Of a stretch of 64,000 bases of DNA, positions 46,634 through 54,840 are shown piece by piece. The stretch comes from Thalassobius sp. Cn5-15 (GTDB lineage: Bacteria; Pseudomonadota; Alphaproteobacteria; Rhodobacterales; Rhodobacteraceae). The first letter of the stretch is position 1. Every line of letters begins with the position of its first letter. The stretch lies in contig NZ_JAKRGF010000001.1 of the NCBI RefSeq assembly GCF_022347685.1, positions 1,054,001 to 1,118,000 of the forward strand, written 5' to 3'. The notes below the pieces were generated by a model that did not search any database, was not told where the DNA came from, and saw only the letters and a list, made by a program, of their open reading frames with translations. Position numbers and translations under genes: made by a program.

Positions 46634-48088
46634 TTACTCTTTCCCGAGGCGCCGCAGCATTTTGTCCAACTGACGGCCCTGCGCACTGATCGAGGCAGGC
46701 GCCTTATTAACCTGCTGATAATATGCTTCGGGATCATAGCGCGGCACGTTCAGTCGCAGGGTATCAGCGGTCAGCAGGCCCATATTGGCCAGCAGCGCAT
46801 AGGACGCCAGATATTCATTGGCAACTGCGTTGATCAGGTTGGCCTTGGCATTCAGCAATTCCTGTTCCGCATTCAGTACGTTCAGCGTCGTGCGCGCCCC
46901 CAGCGACGCCTCTTCGCGTACACCATCGAAAGCGATCTGAGCGAAACGCACCTGGCGCTGACCCGCCTCACGCGCGGCACGCGCCACCTGCAGGTTGGCA
47001 TACGCCGTGCCCGCATTCTGCGAGACGGCCAATGTTGCCAAATGCAGCTGCGCCCGTGCCGAGTCCCGCTGCTGCGAGGCCTGACGCACAACCGAGGCGA
47101 TGCGCCCACCGGCATAGATTGGACCCGACGCTTCCAGCGTGACAGAACCGCCACGGTTGAAGTTATCCGAGTCACGGGTCTGGGTACTGCCATAGCGGCC
47201 GGTCAGTGACACCGTCGGTTTGGTGGCAGCACGCGCAATCTCTACCCCCAGATCTGCCGCAGCAACGCGCAACTGGCTGGCCAGAACGTCGGGATGGTTG
47301 CGTTGCGCAACAGCTTTCGCCTCTGCCGGGGTTTTGGCCGAAACCGGCGCCTGCGTCGGCGTCGCCAGCCGACCGGGTTTCCGGCCTACTGCAGCAATAA
47401 AGAACTCCTCAGCGCTGGCCAGATCGCCTTGCGCCTGCGCCAGTGCGGCGCGGGCCTGTGCCAGACGGGCTTCGGCCTGTGCGACATCGGTGCGGGTCAC
47501 CTCCCCCACCTCGAAACGGTCCTTGGCGGCCCGCAGCTCTTCGGTGATGACGCGCACGTTGTTGCGACGCAGCGCCAGTGTCTCATTAGAGGTGCGCACC
47601 TGCGTGTAGGCATCCACCGCCTGCAGCAGGACGTTCTGTTCCACTGACACCAGCGCCTGACGGGTGGCCAGAACGGTCTGCTTGGCAACTTCAATCTGTT
47701 TCCTGCTGGATCCGCCATCCCAAAGCAGTTGCGTGACAGACAGACCAATGGTCGCGGTTTCATTAACAAAGCCAGCGCTGTTGCCCAACGTCTGGCTGGA
47801 CCGTGTGGTTCCAAACTGGCGGGTCACATCCGCCGCCCAGCCCAATACCGGGCGCAGCGCACTCACCGCCTGTGCCACATCCTCATCCGCCGCACGCAGA
47901 ACGGCGCGGTTCTGATCCAGCAGACCAGAATTCTTGTAAGCATCCGCCAGCGCATCGGCCAGCGTTTCTGCATTGGCAGCGGGTGAAGCGGCCAGAACCA
48001 CCGCAGCAGCCGCACCGCTGAGAGCCGCCTTAACGGATACCGCCCGCAGCCCGGACGCCAATTTCGAAGTAAACCACGCGCGTTTCAT
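46634..48088 (-). CDS. tolC: TolC family outer-membrane efflux channel
   Basis: 484-residue channel protein for type I secretion or efflux. Signal peptide to about residue 40 (VLAASPAANA before ETLADAL). Two repeats of long helices plus beta strands follow; TRTDVAQAEARLAQARAALAQA and ASLGARTTLNVLNAEQELLNAKANL are the typical tunnel helices. The last residues are KMLRRLGKE. It lies 71 bases upstream of the PopZ-like gene and 205 bases after pcm, all on the minus strand. Confidence 0.93.
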   Translation of the reverse strand: MKRAWFTSKLASGLRAVSVKAALSGAAAAVVLAASPAANAETLADALADAYKNSGLLDQNRAVLRAADEDVAQAVSALRPVLGWAADVTRQFGTTRSSQTLGNSAGFVNETATIGLSVTQLLWDGGSSRKQIEVAKQTVLATRQALVSVEQNVLLQAVDAYTQVRTSNETLALRRNNVRVITEELRAAKDRFEVGEVTRTDVAQAEARLAQARAALAQAQGDLASAEEFFIAAVGRKPGRLATPTQAPVSAKTPAEAKAVAQRNHPDVLASQLRVAAADLGVEIARAATKPTVSLTGRYGSTQTRDSDNFNRGGSVTLEASGPIYAGGRIASVVRQASQQRDSARAQLHLATLAVSQNAGTAYANLQVARAAREAGQRQVRFAQIAFDGVREEASLGARTTLNVLNAEQELLNAKANLINAVANEYLASYALLANMGLLTADTLRLNVPRYDPEAYYQQVNKAPASISAQGRQLDKMLRRLGKE

Positions 48089-48293
48089 GTCTCTGCTCCT
48101 TGGCCACCCCTAAAAGGTGACCTTGCTCAACGGCCTTTGCGACCTGTTCTGCCCAGAACCCTCGCACTAAATGTGCTGTTCAGACCGGTTATTCAGTATT
48201 GAGGGAGCCTCTGCAGGCACCCATTTTAGGTCTGGCACCCCGAAGGATCGAGGCCGCCCAGTTTACTTTTCAAGCATACATTTTCAGTACACC

Positions 48294-48947
48294 TTACAGT
48301 GTAAAGGCACGATGACGTTCAAACCCGGGCAGCACAGGCGCACCGGCATTGAACGCAAAACGCCACGACATAACGCCATCGATTTTATAGCCAATCTTAA
48401 CGATACCCAAGGCCCCTTCGGCGATCAGCGCGGCGATACGCCCGCCCTCTTTCAGTTGGTCCAGAATCGCGTCAGGTACAAACTCGGCTGCGCCCTGCAG
48501 AATAATAACGTCATAAGGACCGTACTCCGCAGCGCCCGCAGCCAGTGCGCCGCCCTGCAGCGCCACGTTGTCCGCGCCGACACGGGTCAGCACAGTCTGC
48601 GCATCATCAAGCCAATCCTCATTCTCCTCAACCGCAACGACCGCTTCGGCGATGCGTGCGATTACAGCCGACGAATAGCCCAGACCGCAGCCCAGATCCA
48701 ACACCAAATCATCTGCCTGAATATCCAACGCATCCAGCATCTTAGCCAATGTGCGAGGCTCCAACACCACACGACCGCCACCAAGGTCAAGATTGCCATC
48801 CACATAGGCGGCCTGCGCCTTGTCGGCGGGCACGAAATCCTCGCGCGGGATGGCCAACATGGCGTCGATAATCGGGAACTTGGTCACATCCGAAGGGCGG
48901 ATCTGCGTGTCGACCATCATGGTGCGTCGGGTGGCAAAGTCTGTCAT
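48294..48947 (-). CDS. pcm: Protein-L-isoaspartate O-methyltransferase family protein
   Basis: 217-residue methyltransferase-like protein. Motif I reads LVLDLGCGLGYSSAVIA, with VEENEDW as the second acidic cofactor contact. The N-terminal VDTQIRPSDVT and IPREDFVP segments match the alphaproteobacterial Pcm relatives that stand next to tolC. True isoaspartate repair activity is not certain in this subgroup, because the usual active-site GSG/TSSQPY part before motif I is shortened (VVLEPRTLAKML). Confidence 0.85.
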   Translation of the reverse strand: MTDFATRRTMMVDTQIRPSDVTKFPIIDAMLAIPREDFVPADKAQAAYVDGNLDLGGGRVVLEPRTLAKMLDALDIQADDLVLDLGCGLGYSSAVIARIAEAVVAVEENEDWLDDAQTVLTRVGADNVALQGGALAAGAAEYGPYDVIILQGAAEFVPDAILDQLKEGGRIAALIAEGALGIVKIGYKIDGVMSWRFAFNAGAPVLPGFERHRAFTL

Positions 48948-49248
48948 TTACTAAACTCTTTTGTTCAGATTGCGAAATATAGTGTCGCACATCCCCTTTC
49001 AAGCAGCAACGCGTAAGCGGCGTCAAAACCGCGCATCCGCCGCGAAATTCACCTATTTGAAGGTCGCTCCATCGCGGCTGACATCAAATCCAGTGTGATC
49101 CGCCAGCCCTGCACTGACAATTCTACGGTGATCACAGTTAGCGAAGCGTAAAAAGAATACAGAAATTCCTCTGGACACTGCGGCCCGAAACCTCTAATCC
49201 ACCGCCACAGCCCGCGCAGCACACTGCGTACCGGCTACACCACGGATG

Positions 49249-49322
49249 GCGAGTTGGCGGAGTGGTGACGCAGCGGATTGCAAATCCGTGTACACCGGTT
49301 CGATTCCGGTACTCGCCTCCAA
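49249..49322 (+). tRNA. tRNA-Cys (anticodon GCA)
   Basis: 74 bases with encoded CCA. Acceptor arms GGCGAGT and ACTCGCC pair fully; the discriminator is T, as expected for tRNA-Cys. The anticodon arm is GCGGA-TTGCAAA-TCCGT, anticodon GCA; the T arm is CCGG-TTCGATT-CCGG. A tyrosine integrase begins 123 bases downstream on the same strand, so the 3' end of this gene is the likely attachment site of the element that follows. Confidence 0.96.
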
Positions 49323-49360
49323 TAAAACTTCTTGACCAAAATTCCCCAATGAATTCAATT

Positions 49361-49385
49361 AACACCATGTTTTACAGGGTGTTAT
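49361..49385 (+). repeat. 7-bp inverted repeat upstream of the integrase leader
   Basis: TAACACC at 49,361-49,367 pairs with GGTGTTA at 49,379-49,385 over an 11-base loop. It lies between tRNA-Cys and the leader reading frame. It could be a weak attenuator or a protein-binding site. Confidence 0.45.
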
Positions 49386-49393
49386 GATTCAGC

Positions 49394-49441
49394 ATGTGCG
49401 AAACCGTGTGCGAAGTTGTGTGCGAAAACGGTCAGGACTAG
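49394..49441 (+). CDS. 15-residue leader reading frame with three Cys codons (putative)
   Basis: ATG at 49,394 opens a frame encoding MCETVCEVVCENGQD, ending in TAG three bases before the integrase ATG. All three Cys codons are TGC, which is read by the GCA anticodon of the adjacent tRNA-Cys. The DNA is a triple direct repeat of TGTGCGAA at 49,395, 49,407 and 49,419, exactly 12 bp apart. It may be a translated leader coupled to the integrase, or the repeats may be integrase or excisionase arm sites that happen to be open. No clear ribosome site precedes it. Confidence 0.4.
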   Translation: MCETVCEVVCENGQD

Positions 49442-49444
49442 GGC

Positions 49445-51142
49445 ATGAAGTATCTCAAACCACGAGGCGATTGGTACCACTTTGAACGAGTGGTTCCTCC
49501 TGATGTGCGACATCTTATTCCCCCAAAAGAATGGCGGCATACCCTCGACACTGACAGCAGGGTTGAAGCTGAGGCCCGCTGTAGACGCAGAACAGTTGAA
49601 ACAGACGAGCAGTTAAAGCAGGCCAGAAACGGCACTTACCGTCGCCTTAGCCAAATAGAGATCGAAAACCTTGCCGCCCAATGGGGCATCTACTTTCAAC
49701 TGATCAATCGTGAGAACATTGCGCGTGAAGCCTTCCCAGATGTATGGGGTGAACTGGATGCCATCGGAGATGAGGCACCGCGCCCTATCATTCGCAAGAA
49801 ATCCGATCTGGCACAGTATGTGGCGGACTGGTTAGAGAAAACCGATACCAATAGCATATCAACTGACACACCTGACTTCGAGGCGCTGCTCGATGCCTGT
49901 CTGGACGAGTATCTTGTATCCAACCCTGAAATTTCAAATGGTTGGAAAGAAGTCCTAACTGAGTTGAACGCATTGCCTGAAGGCCCTGCCCCATCAACCT
50001 TCGGGACACTAAAAAGAACAAAGAAAATTGATCCGAAGCGTAGGCTCTCTGTCGCCTTCAACAAGTATTTGCAGGGAAACCCAGACATCAGCGGCAGCGC
50101 GGTTTCAGACTTTGGCACTGGCGTCCGCCGCTTCATTGAGTTTTGCGGCGATCTTGATGTTGAAGAAATAGACCGAACACACGCTGAAAAATTTCGAGAT
50201 GGTCTGCTACGTTTCCCATCTCGACCACCCAATAAAATCCGCGCTCTGACAATGCAAAAACAACTCGATTGGGCCGATACGAACGAGACAACTACCCTCC
50301 AACGAGGGGCGGTTAACAAAAATATTCAGGGCGTAAAGCTGGCTTTGGACTACGCATATAGCGACACCGCACTCATCAAAGACCGCAGTTGGCGTAACCC
50401 GTTCGAAGGCTTTATCAAAAAGGTGAAGCAGTCAAAGACTGATCGCAAGAAAGGGTTCACAGACGAACAAGTCAAGATCGTGTTTTCACGAGAGGTTTTT
50501 CGCCCAAAAACCGCAGAGCGGTTCTGGATACCGGTTGTGTTATTCTACACAGGAGCGCGACTGGATGAAATTTCCCAACTCCATGTGTCTGATGTCAAAT
50601 ACTCACCTGTCCCACATCTGCTTTGCGAAAATCTGGAAGATGAAGACCCCGCACTTGCAAAACTTCTCAAGAACGAGACCTCACATCGAACGATCCCAAT
50701 ACCTGACGAACTGCTGAACTTAGGCTTCTTGGATTACACTGAAGCGGTCAAAGCAAGCGGACACGTTCACTTATTTCCCCATCTACCCCACAAAAGCGGG
50801 AAAAAACGTGCTGGGTACGTATCTAGGACGTTCATGGAAGCCTTCCGTGAACATGGCGAACGACATCCTGAGACCCAACTAAACACGCTGAAATTGAGAA
50901 CGCACAGTTTACGTCATACATATCGGCGCGCTGCCTTTAATGTACCAGATCAAGACTTCGTAAAGATCGTGATGGGGCACTATGTCGATGGCGAGTCAAT
51001 TCAAACCTACGGCTGGGAAATCTACAACCTACCAGATATTTTGAAAGTACAAGCAACTCAACACGTCAAACTACCCTCTATAGACACTGGCTACCTAAAC
51101 GCATTAGCGGACCAATTCTTGAAAGACCTGGCTCAGGCGTAA
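49445..51142 (+). CDS. int: Tyrosine recombinase (integrase)
   Basis: Site-specific recombinase of 565 residues. The N-terminus YLKPRGDWYHFERVVPPDVR is the small domain found in many proteobacterial island integrases (DUF6538-like). The catalytic domain has R372 in TGARLDEISQL, H487-S-L-R490, H512 in IVMGHYVDGE and the nucleophile Y522 in IQTYG. It lies next to tRNA-Cys, its likely target. No good ribosome site stands before the ATG; translation may be coupled to the leader frame that ends three bases before it. Confidence 0.94.
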   Translation: MKYLKPRGDWYHFERVVPPDVRHLIPPKEWRHTLDTDSRVEAEARCRRRTVETDEQLKQARNGTYRRLSQIEIENLAAQWGIYFQLINRENIAREAFPDVWGELDAIGDEAPRPIIRKKSDLAQYVADWLEKTDTNSISTDTPDFEALLDACLDEYLVSNPEISNGWKEVLTELNALPEGPAPSTFGTLKRTKKIDPKRRLSVAFNKYLQGNPDISGSAVSDFGTGVRRFIEFCGDLDVEEIDRTHAEKFRDGLLRFPSRPPNKIRALTMQKQLDWADTNETTTLQRGAVNKNIQGVKLALDYAYSDTALIKDRSWRNPFEGFIKKVKQSKTDRKKGFTDEQVKIVFSREVFRPKTAERFWIPVVLFYTGARLDEISQLHVSDVKYSPVPHLLCENLEDEDPALAKLLKNETSHRTIPIPDELLNLGFLDYTEAVKASGHVHLFPHLPHKSGKKRAGYVSRTFMEAFREHGERHPETQLNTLKLRTHSLRHTYRRAAFNVPDQDFVKIVMGHYVDGESIQTYGWEIYNLPDILKVQATQHVKLPSIDTGYLNALADQFLKDLAQA

Positions 51143-51282
51143 GCCGCCCTTCGACTAAAGCTATTTGCCCGCTCTGGAGTAATGCGGACGGCCACCTGCG
51201 GCATAGCATCAACGCCTCTAATTTCGCGGATAGCTTGAAGGTCTACTGGCTCTGGCCACACACAGCCTCAGGCATTCATTCA

Positions 51283-51497
51283 GGACGCGCGCGTTGTTTC
51301 TGCCCGACCAATTCCTCGTAATGATCGTGATGGGGCACTACGTGGCCGGAGAGTCCATCCAGACCTACGGAAGAGAAGCTTACCTGATGCCAGACTTATT
51401 GCATGAAAAGGTTGTGCGAGACATTCATGTTCCAGAAATCGATCTGGGCTACTTTCGTGATGAGGCCGACCGTTATCTGGAAGGTCTCAACTTATGA
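51283..51497 (+). pseudogene. Remnant of a second integrase, C-terminal end only
   Basis: The encoded IVMGHYVAGESIQTYGR stretch followed by EAYLMPDLLHEKVVRDIHVPEIDLGY closely parallels the last 65 residues of the upstream integrase (IVMGHYVDGESIQTYGW, PDILKVQATQHVKLPSIDTGY). DNA similarity starts near 51,283 and the rest of the gene is absent. It keeps the final Tyr but not the Arg-His-Arg part. Likely a scar from an earlier element at the same site or a partial duplication. Confidence 0.85.
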
Positions 51498-51825
51498 TTT
51501 ATCGTAGGCACAATAGGTTGCCCGGTCAGCCGTCAACCTGCTTTGCTGCCACAACGGCTTCATCCAGCTTTGAGCATTTGATTGCCTTGAAGTCCTCCGC
51601 TTCTTCAAAGTGCGTGGGACCAACTCAGTGAGGGAGGTTCAAGAACGCTGCGACCTAACCCACCTCATTGGGCTAGTATGCTTCAGCCAACGCGCGCGAT
51701 ATAGTTCATCTTCGGTTTCAATGCACAATCAATGGGTGAGTTCTGCCCCCCCCTCACACACTCCGATCATGGACCTTAAGGAAAAAGTCGTGTACCAGCC
51801 GAAGGAACCTTTTTAGAGACGTATA
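51498..51825. other. 328 bases without a supported gene
   Basis: The stretch between the integrase remnant and the membrane-protein gene holds no frame with a ribosome site. A minus-strand fragment of about 30 codons ending near 51,531 (reading HFEEAEDFKAIKCSK...VDG) looks protein-like and may be the decayed end of a lost gene. Confidence 0.4.
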
Positions 51826-52215
51826 ATGTATTTGACCATTAAGATAGCTGTTGGTGTTGCGCTGGGAATTGCAATCTGCGCACTCATTTGGATGTACTCC
51901 CCGGTCCAAGTAACAAGGAATAGCCCCGCTTCGATTAGCATCTCATATGTGGATGTTGTGTCGATCATGCTCACTGCCGTCTCTGTGATCTTAGGCGCTT
52001 TGGGCTTCGTGGTAGCGATCCTTGCATTCATCGGCTGGAACTCAATCGGTGACAAAGTCACGACCGCTTCAAGAGAATTTCTCCGAGAGTCCGTAAAAGA
52101 AGGTGGCGATCTGCACGCACTCGTGAAAAAGGAAGCAAAGTCTATTATCTATAGGGGGATCGAACCCGTAGATACAGAGTTTGAAGAAGAAGCTGACGAC
52201 GGAGAAAAAGTGTGA
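51826..52215 (+). CDS. Small membrane protein of a three-gene set
   Basis: 129 residues. Two hydrophobic segments: about residues 6-24 (IAVGVALGIAICALIWMY) and 46-70 (VSIMLTAVSVILGALGFVV). A charged, acidic cytoplasmic tail follows (EEEADDGEKV). The stop overlaps the next start as GTGA, so it is translated together with the ImmA/IrrE-type protease gene. No family recognised. It could anchor the system at the membrane or be the effector. Confidence 0.75.
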   Translation: MYLTIKIAVGVALGIAICALIWMYSPVQVTRNSPASISISYVDVVSIMLTAVSVILGALGFVVAILAFIGWNSIGDKVTTASREFLRESVKEGGDLHALVKKEAKSIIYRGIEPVDTEFEEEADDGEKV

Positions 52216-52709
52216 GCCGAGAGTGGGAGCGGGTGCAAGCCGAACATAAGGCGGTCATTTTACCGTTTTTGAGTGCTGTGCCTGTCAAGATCGCAACTAT
52301 GGCTCGTGCACTCGATATAGAAGTAAAGAGCGCGACCCTGCGCCCACGGATTTCAGGTCAGATTCAACGCTCAGAAAGCAGTGGGTCGGGTTACCGCATT
52401 AGAGTAAATCGGCACGAAGCCTCTACCCGGCAACGCTTCACGATTGCGCATGAAATTGCCCACTTCCTTTTGCACAGGGAATTTATTGGTGATGGAATCG
52501 AAGACTCAATTTTGTACCGTTCAACGCTCTCTGATGCACGTGAGGCTGAAGCCAACCGCCTTGGTGCTCAACTGTTGATGCCGGAGCAGAGTGTTGTTCG
52601 TGCCTTGAGAGATTATGGCGGCAGGGCTACACCTGAAATTGCGCGGGCATTGGCTGAGAGATTTGAAGTTTCTGAAGCTGCAATGAGTATTAGACTGGGA
52701 TTAGGGTAA
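52212..52709 (+). CDS. ImmA/IrrE family metallo-endopeptidase
   Basis: 165-residue zinc protease. The zinc site H80-E-I-A-H84 is intact (FTIAHEIAHFLLH) and the third ligand Glu lies in EAEANRLGAQLLMP. No N-terminal helix-turn-helix is fused. Members of this family cleave repressors or activate toxins in mobile elements and stress responses. The start is GTG at 52,212. It is coupled upstream to a membrane protein and abuts the next gene with no gap (TAA-TTG). Confidence 0.92.
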   Translation: MSREWERVQAEHKAVILPFLSAVPVKIATMARALDIEVKSATLRPRISGQIQRSESSGSGYRIRVNRHEASTRQRFTIAHEIAHFLLHREFIGDGIEDSILYRSTLSDAREAEANRLGAQLLMPEQSVVRALRDYGGRATPEIARALAERFEVSEAAMSIRLGLG

Positions 52710-53786
52710 TTGTCCGTAAATATTAGAAACACTGCATACATACCGACTATTTTTCTTAGAGGTTCAGAACTCCAAGCGGTAGCTGAACTTCCAGACTCAT
52801 CCAAAGATATTTTAACCCCAGTATTTTGTCTTAAACCGTGGAAAACCGCCAAGTTGCTTAGTCGCTCCATGGAGCAGATTGAAAAAGCTTATGGTGATCG
52901 TCCATACTTTCTGGACATAGACCCCTTCGATCCCGTGAAGGAGGTCAAGCGCCAATCTCAAGAAGAGTTTCTTGAGCTTGTTGACGACACAGACAAGCAT
53001 CAAAGTTGGGTTGAGTTTTTTGATGACTACCCAAACGCTTTTCCCTGCCTACAGGTAAAACATGGAAATCTGACATCCATACAAAATCAGATCACTGAAT
53101 TTACAAAGCGTGAAAAAGTGTTCTTGGTACGTATAGAAAGAGAAAATGGAACTAATTTCTCTTCCGTGATTGAAGCCGTTTGCAACACGGAACACTCCAA
53201 CTTCGGTTTTGTAGTCGATGTTGGTTGGTCAACAGACCTCTTAAGCTTGGTTTCATGGGCTGATGGAATCGTGAAACAAATTGTAGACCAGCGTGGTGAC
53301 GATATTCCGGTTGTCGTAACCGGAAGCAGCTTCCCAAACAATTTCGTAAAGATGGAATTAGGCCAAGAGGTCCCCTTGCAGGAGCGCGCTCTATTTTCAC
53401 AACTGCAAGGTAACAACAACCGAGCGCGGTTAATCTATGGTGATTGGGGGAGCAGCCGCTGCCCTACAGAAGGAGGCGGAGGTGGAAACCCTATTCCCCC
53501 TCGCATTGACCTACCAACGGGTAGGACGTGGGAAATATACCGATGCAAGGAGGAAGATGGAGGCTTCAAAGAAGCTGCGGAGAATGCGCGGGCGAGTAAA
53601 AACTACCCTTCCGACCTGCACATCTGGGCCACCTACATGATTGATGCGACTGAGCTTGGTGATCCCAATGGCATCAAGTCGCTACAAAAAGCGACTGCGG
53701 TCCGGATCAACATGCACTTATATCGGCAACTTCACTTTGCGAACTTTGATCCTGCACCCGATACAGACGACGACTTTATTGAATAG
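52710..53786 (+). CDS. Beta family protein (T4 beta-like)
   Basis: 358-residue protein that resembles the T4 beta-protein family, often found in phages and defence-rich islands. Segments such as YIPTIFLRGSELQAV, VKHGNLTSIQNQI and VVVTGSSFPNNF match the family in my recollection. No catalytic motif is obvious. The start is TTG at 52,710, immediately after the stop of the ImmA/IrrE gene, so the trio is one operon. A Gly-rich loop (CPTEGGGGGNPIPP) is unusual. Function unknown. Confidence 0.75.
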   Translation: MSVNIRNTAYIPTIFLRGSELQAVAELPDSSKDILTPVFCLKPWKTAKLLSRSMEQIEKAYGDRPYFLDIDPFDPVKEVKRQSQEEFLELVDDTDKHQSWVEFFDDYPNAFPCLQVKHGNLTSIQNQITEFTKREKVFLVRIERENGTNFSSVIEAVCNTEHSNFGFVVDVGWSTDLLSLVSWADGIVKQIVDQRGDDIPVVVTGSSFPNNFVKMELGQEVPLQERALFSQLQGNNNRARLIYGDWGSSRCPTEGGGGGNPIPPRIDLPTGRTWEIYRCKEEDGGFKEAAENARASKNYPSDLHIWATYMIDATELGDPNGIKSLQKATAVRINMHLYRQLHFANFDPAPDTDDDFIE

Positions 53787-53868
53787 GTTTCTTATCGTTG
53801 GTAAGGGCTGTTACCGCGCTCAATGCGGTCAGCAAGGAATGCAGCTTGAGGAGAGGTTGATCGACCAA

Positions 53869-54426
53869 CTACTGTGAAGATGTCTTGAATATCCGGTACA
53901 CAGAGGCGCGACCTATTCCCATTTGTTTGGCTATCGCAGTTGCGCCCATTCCTTGTTCCTTCAAAGTCATGATTTTTTCAGCATCTATGCTGACTGGTCG
54001 CCCCCGGTACTTCTCAGGATTATTAACCTTCGCCCGTGCTATACCCTCAGCCTGCCTGCGTTTGGAAATGTTGCGTTCCCATTGTGCGAACGCAGCCAGC
54101 ATATGAAGTTGTAACCGCGCCAGTGGATCGTCATCATCCTTTGAGAACCTTAGCCGTTCTGACACGAACTCCACTGTGACGCCTTTGTCGTTGAGTTCCT
54201 CTACGATGTTCAGCAAGTCGCGGATATCACGGCCCAGCCTATCAAGTGAATGAACGACCACACAATCGCCCTCACGACAAAAGGCCATCATGTCGTTCAG
54301 CCCCGGACGCGCGCGTGATGCTCCGGTCAGCATATCTTCGAACACCTTTTCAATGTCAGGCTGATCTATAAGTTGACGATCCAAATTCTGGTCAGTGGTG
54401 CTGACCCTACGATATGCAACGCGCAT
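53869..54426 (-). CDS. Serine recombinase (resolvase/invertase)
   Basis: 185-residue small serine recombinase. Catalytic Ser9 is in YRRVSTTDQN; the conserved HSLDRLGRDIRDLL and AAFAQWERNISKRRQAEG follow. The C-terminal helix-turn-helix reads GATAIAKQMGIGRASVYRI. It lies between the beta-family gene and the SIR2-HAD gene, convergent with the first and divergent from the second. No transposase is adjacent, so it may invert or resolve parts of the island. Confidence 0.93.
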   Translation of the reverse strand: MRVAYRRVSTTDQNLDRQLIDQPDIEKVFEDMLTGASRARPGLNDMMAFCREGDCVVVHSLDRLGRDIRDLLNIVEELNDKGVTVEFVSERLRFSKDDDDPLARLQLHMLAAFAQWERNISKRRQAEGIARAKVNNPEKYRGRPVSIDAEKIMTLKEQGMGATAIAKQMGIGRASVYRIFKTSSQ

Positions 54427-54840
54427 CCATTCTCCCGTGTCTCACTTAGGTCTAGATCATTACAGGGATTCGTCTCATAAATCAAATTAGGCCCTAATAA
54501 GACGCCCCCAGCCTATCATGACTGCCTCACATCACTGTCTCGTATTGGTTTACCCAGTTGAAACAAGTGATCTGCAGCACACTAAACTGATGTTCAGCGG
54601 TAACCTCAACGTGTGACGTAATGCGCATAAGCCGTCGTTGTTCCAGTGTACACCGCAGACTTCATAGAGCCCAGAACGCTGATACTTCAGAAATCATCAA
54701 AGCCAAAACATGTATCAAGCAAATCTTAAACGACCCATTTCCGGTCTTCAGTCCAGTTAACACGAATGAAAGTATTGCGCGAACTTCAGCATCATCTAGG
54801 GTTGCATCTGCATTTTGTTTAACAAAAAGAGTTTGATCGC
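54427..54840. promoter_or_regulatory. Divergent region between resolvase and SIR2-HAD genes
   Basis: About 410 bases without a gene. ATTAGG-C-CCTAAT at 54,486-54,498 is a near-perfect palindrome 60 bases upstream of the resolvase start and may be its res or operator half-site pair. No clear promoter could be fixed for the SIR2-HAD gene; a weak AAAGAG ribosome site lies before its ATG. Confidence 0.4.

Noticed and set aside
51610-51816. 68-codon plus-strand frame
   Set aside because: No ribosome site and no protein-like pattern; the opposite strand has a better but decayed fragment.
49290-54655. GTGTACACCG shared by tRNA-Cys and 54,646-54,655 as an attachment repeat
   Set aside because: Only 10 bases, located in the variable arm and T arm rather than the tRNA 3' end; chance is sufficient.
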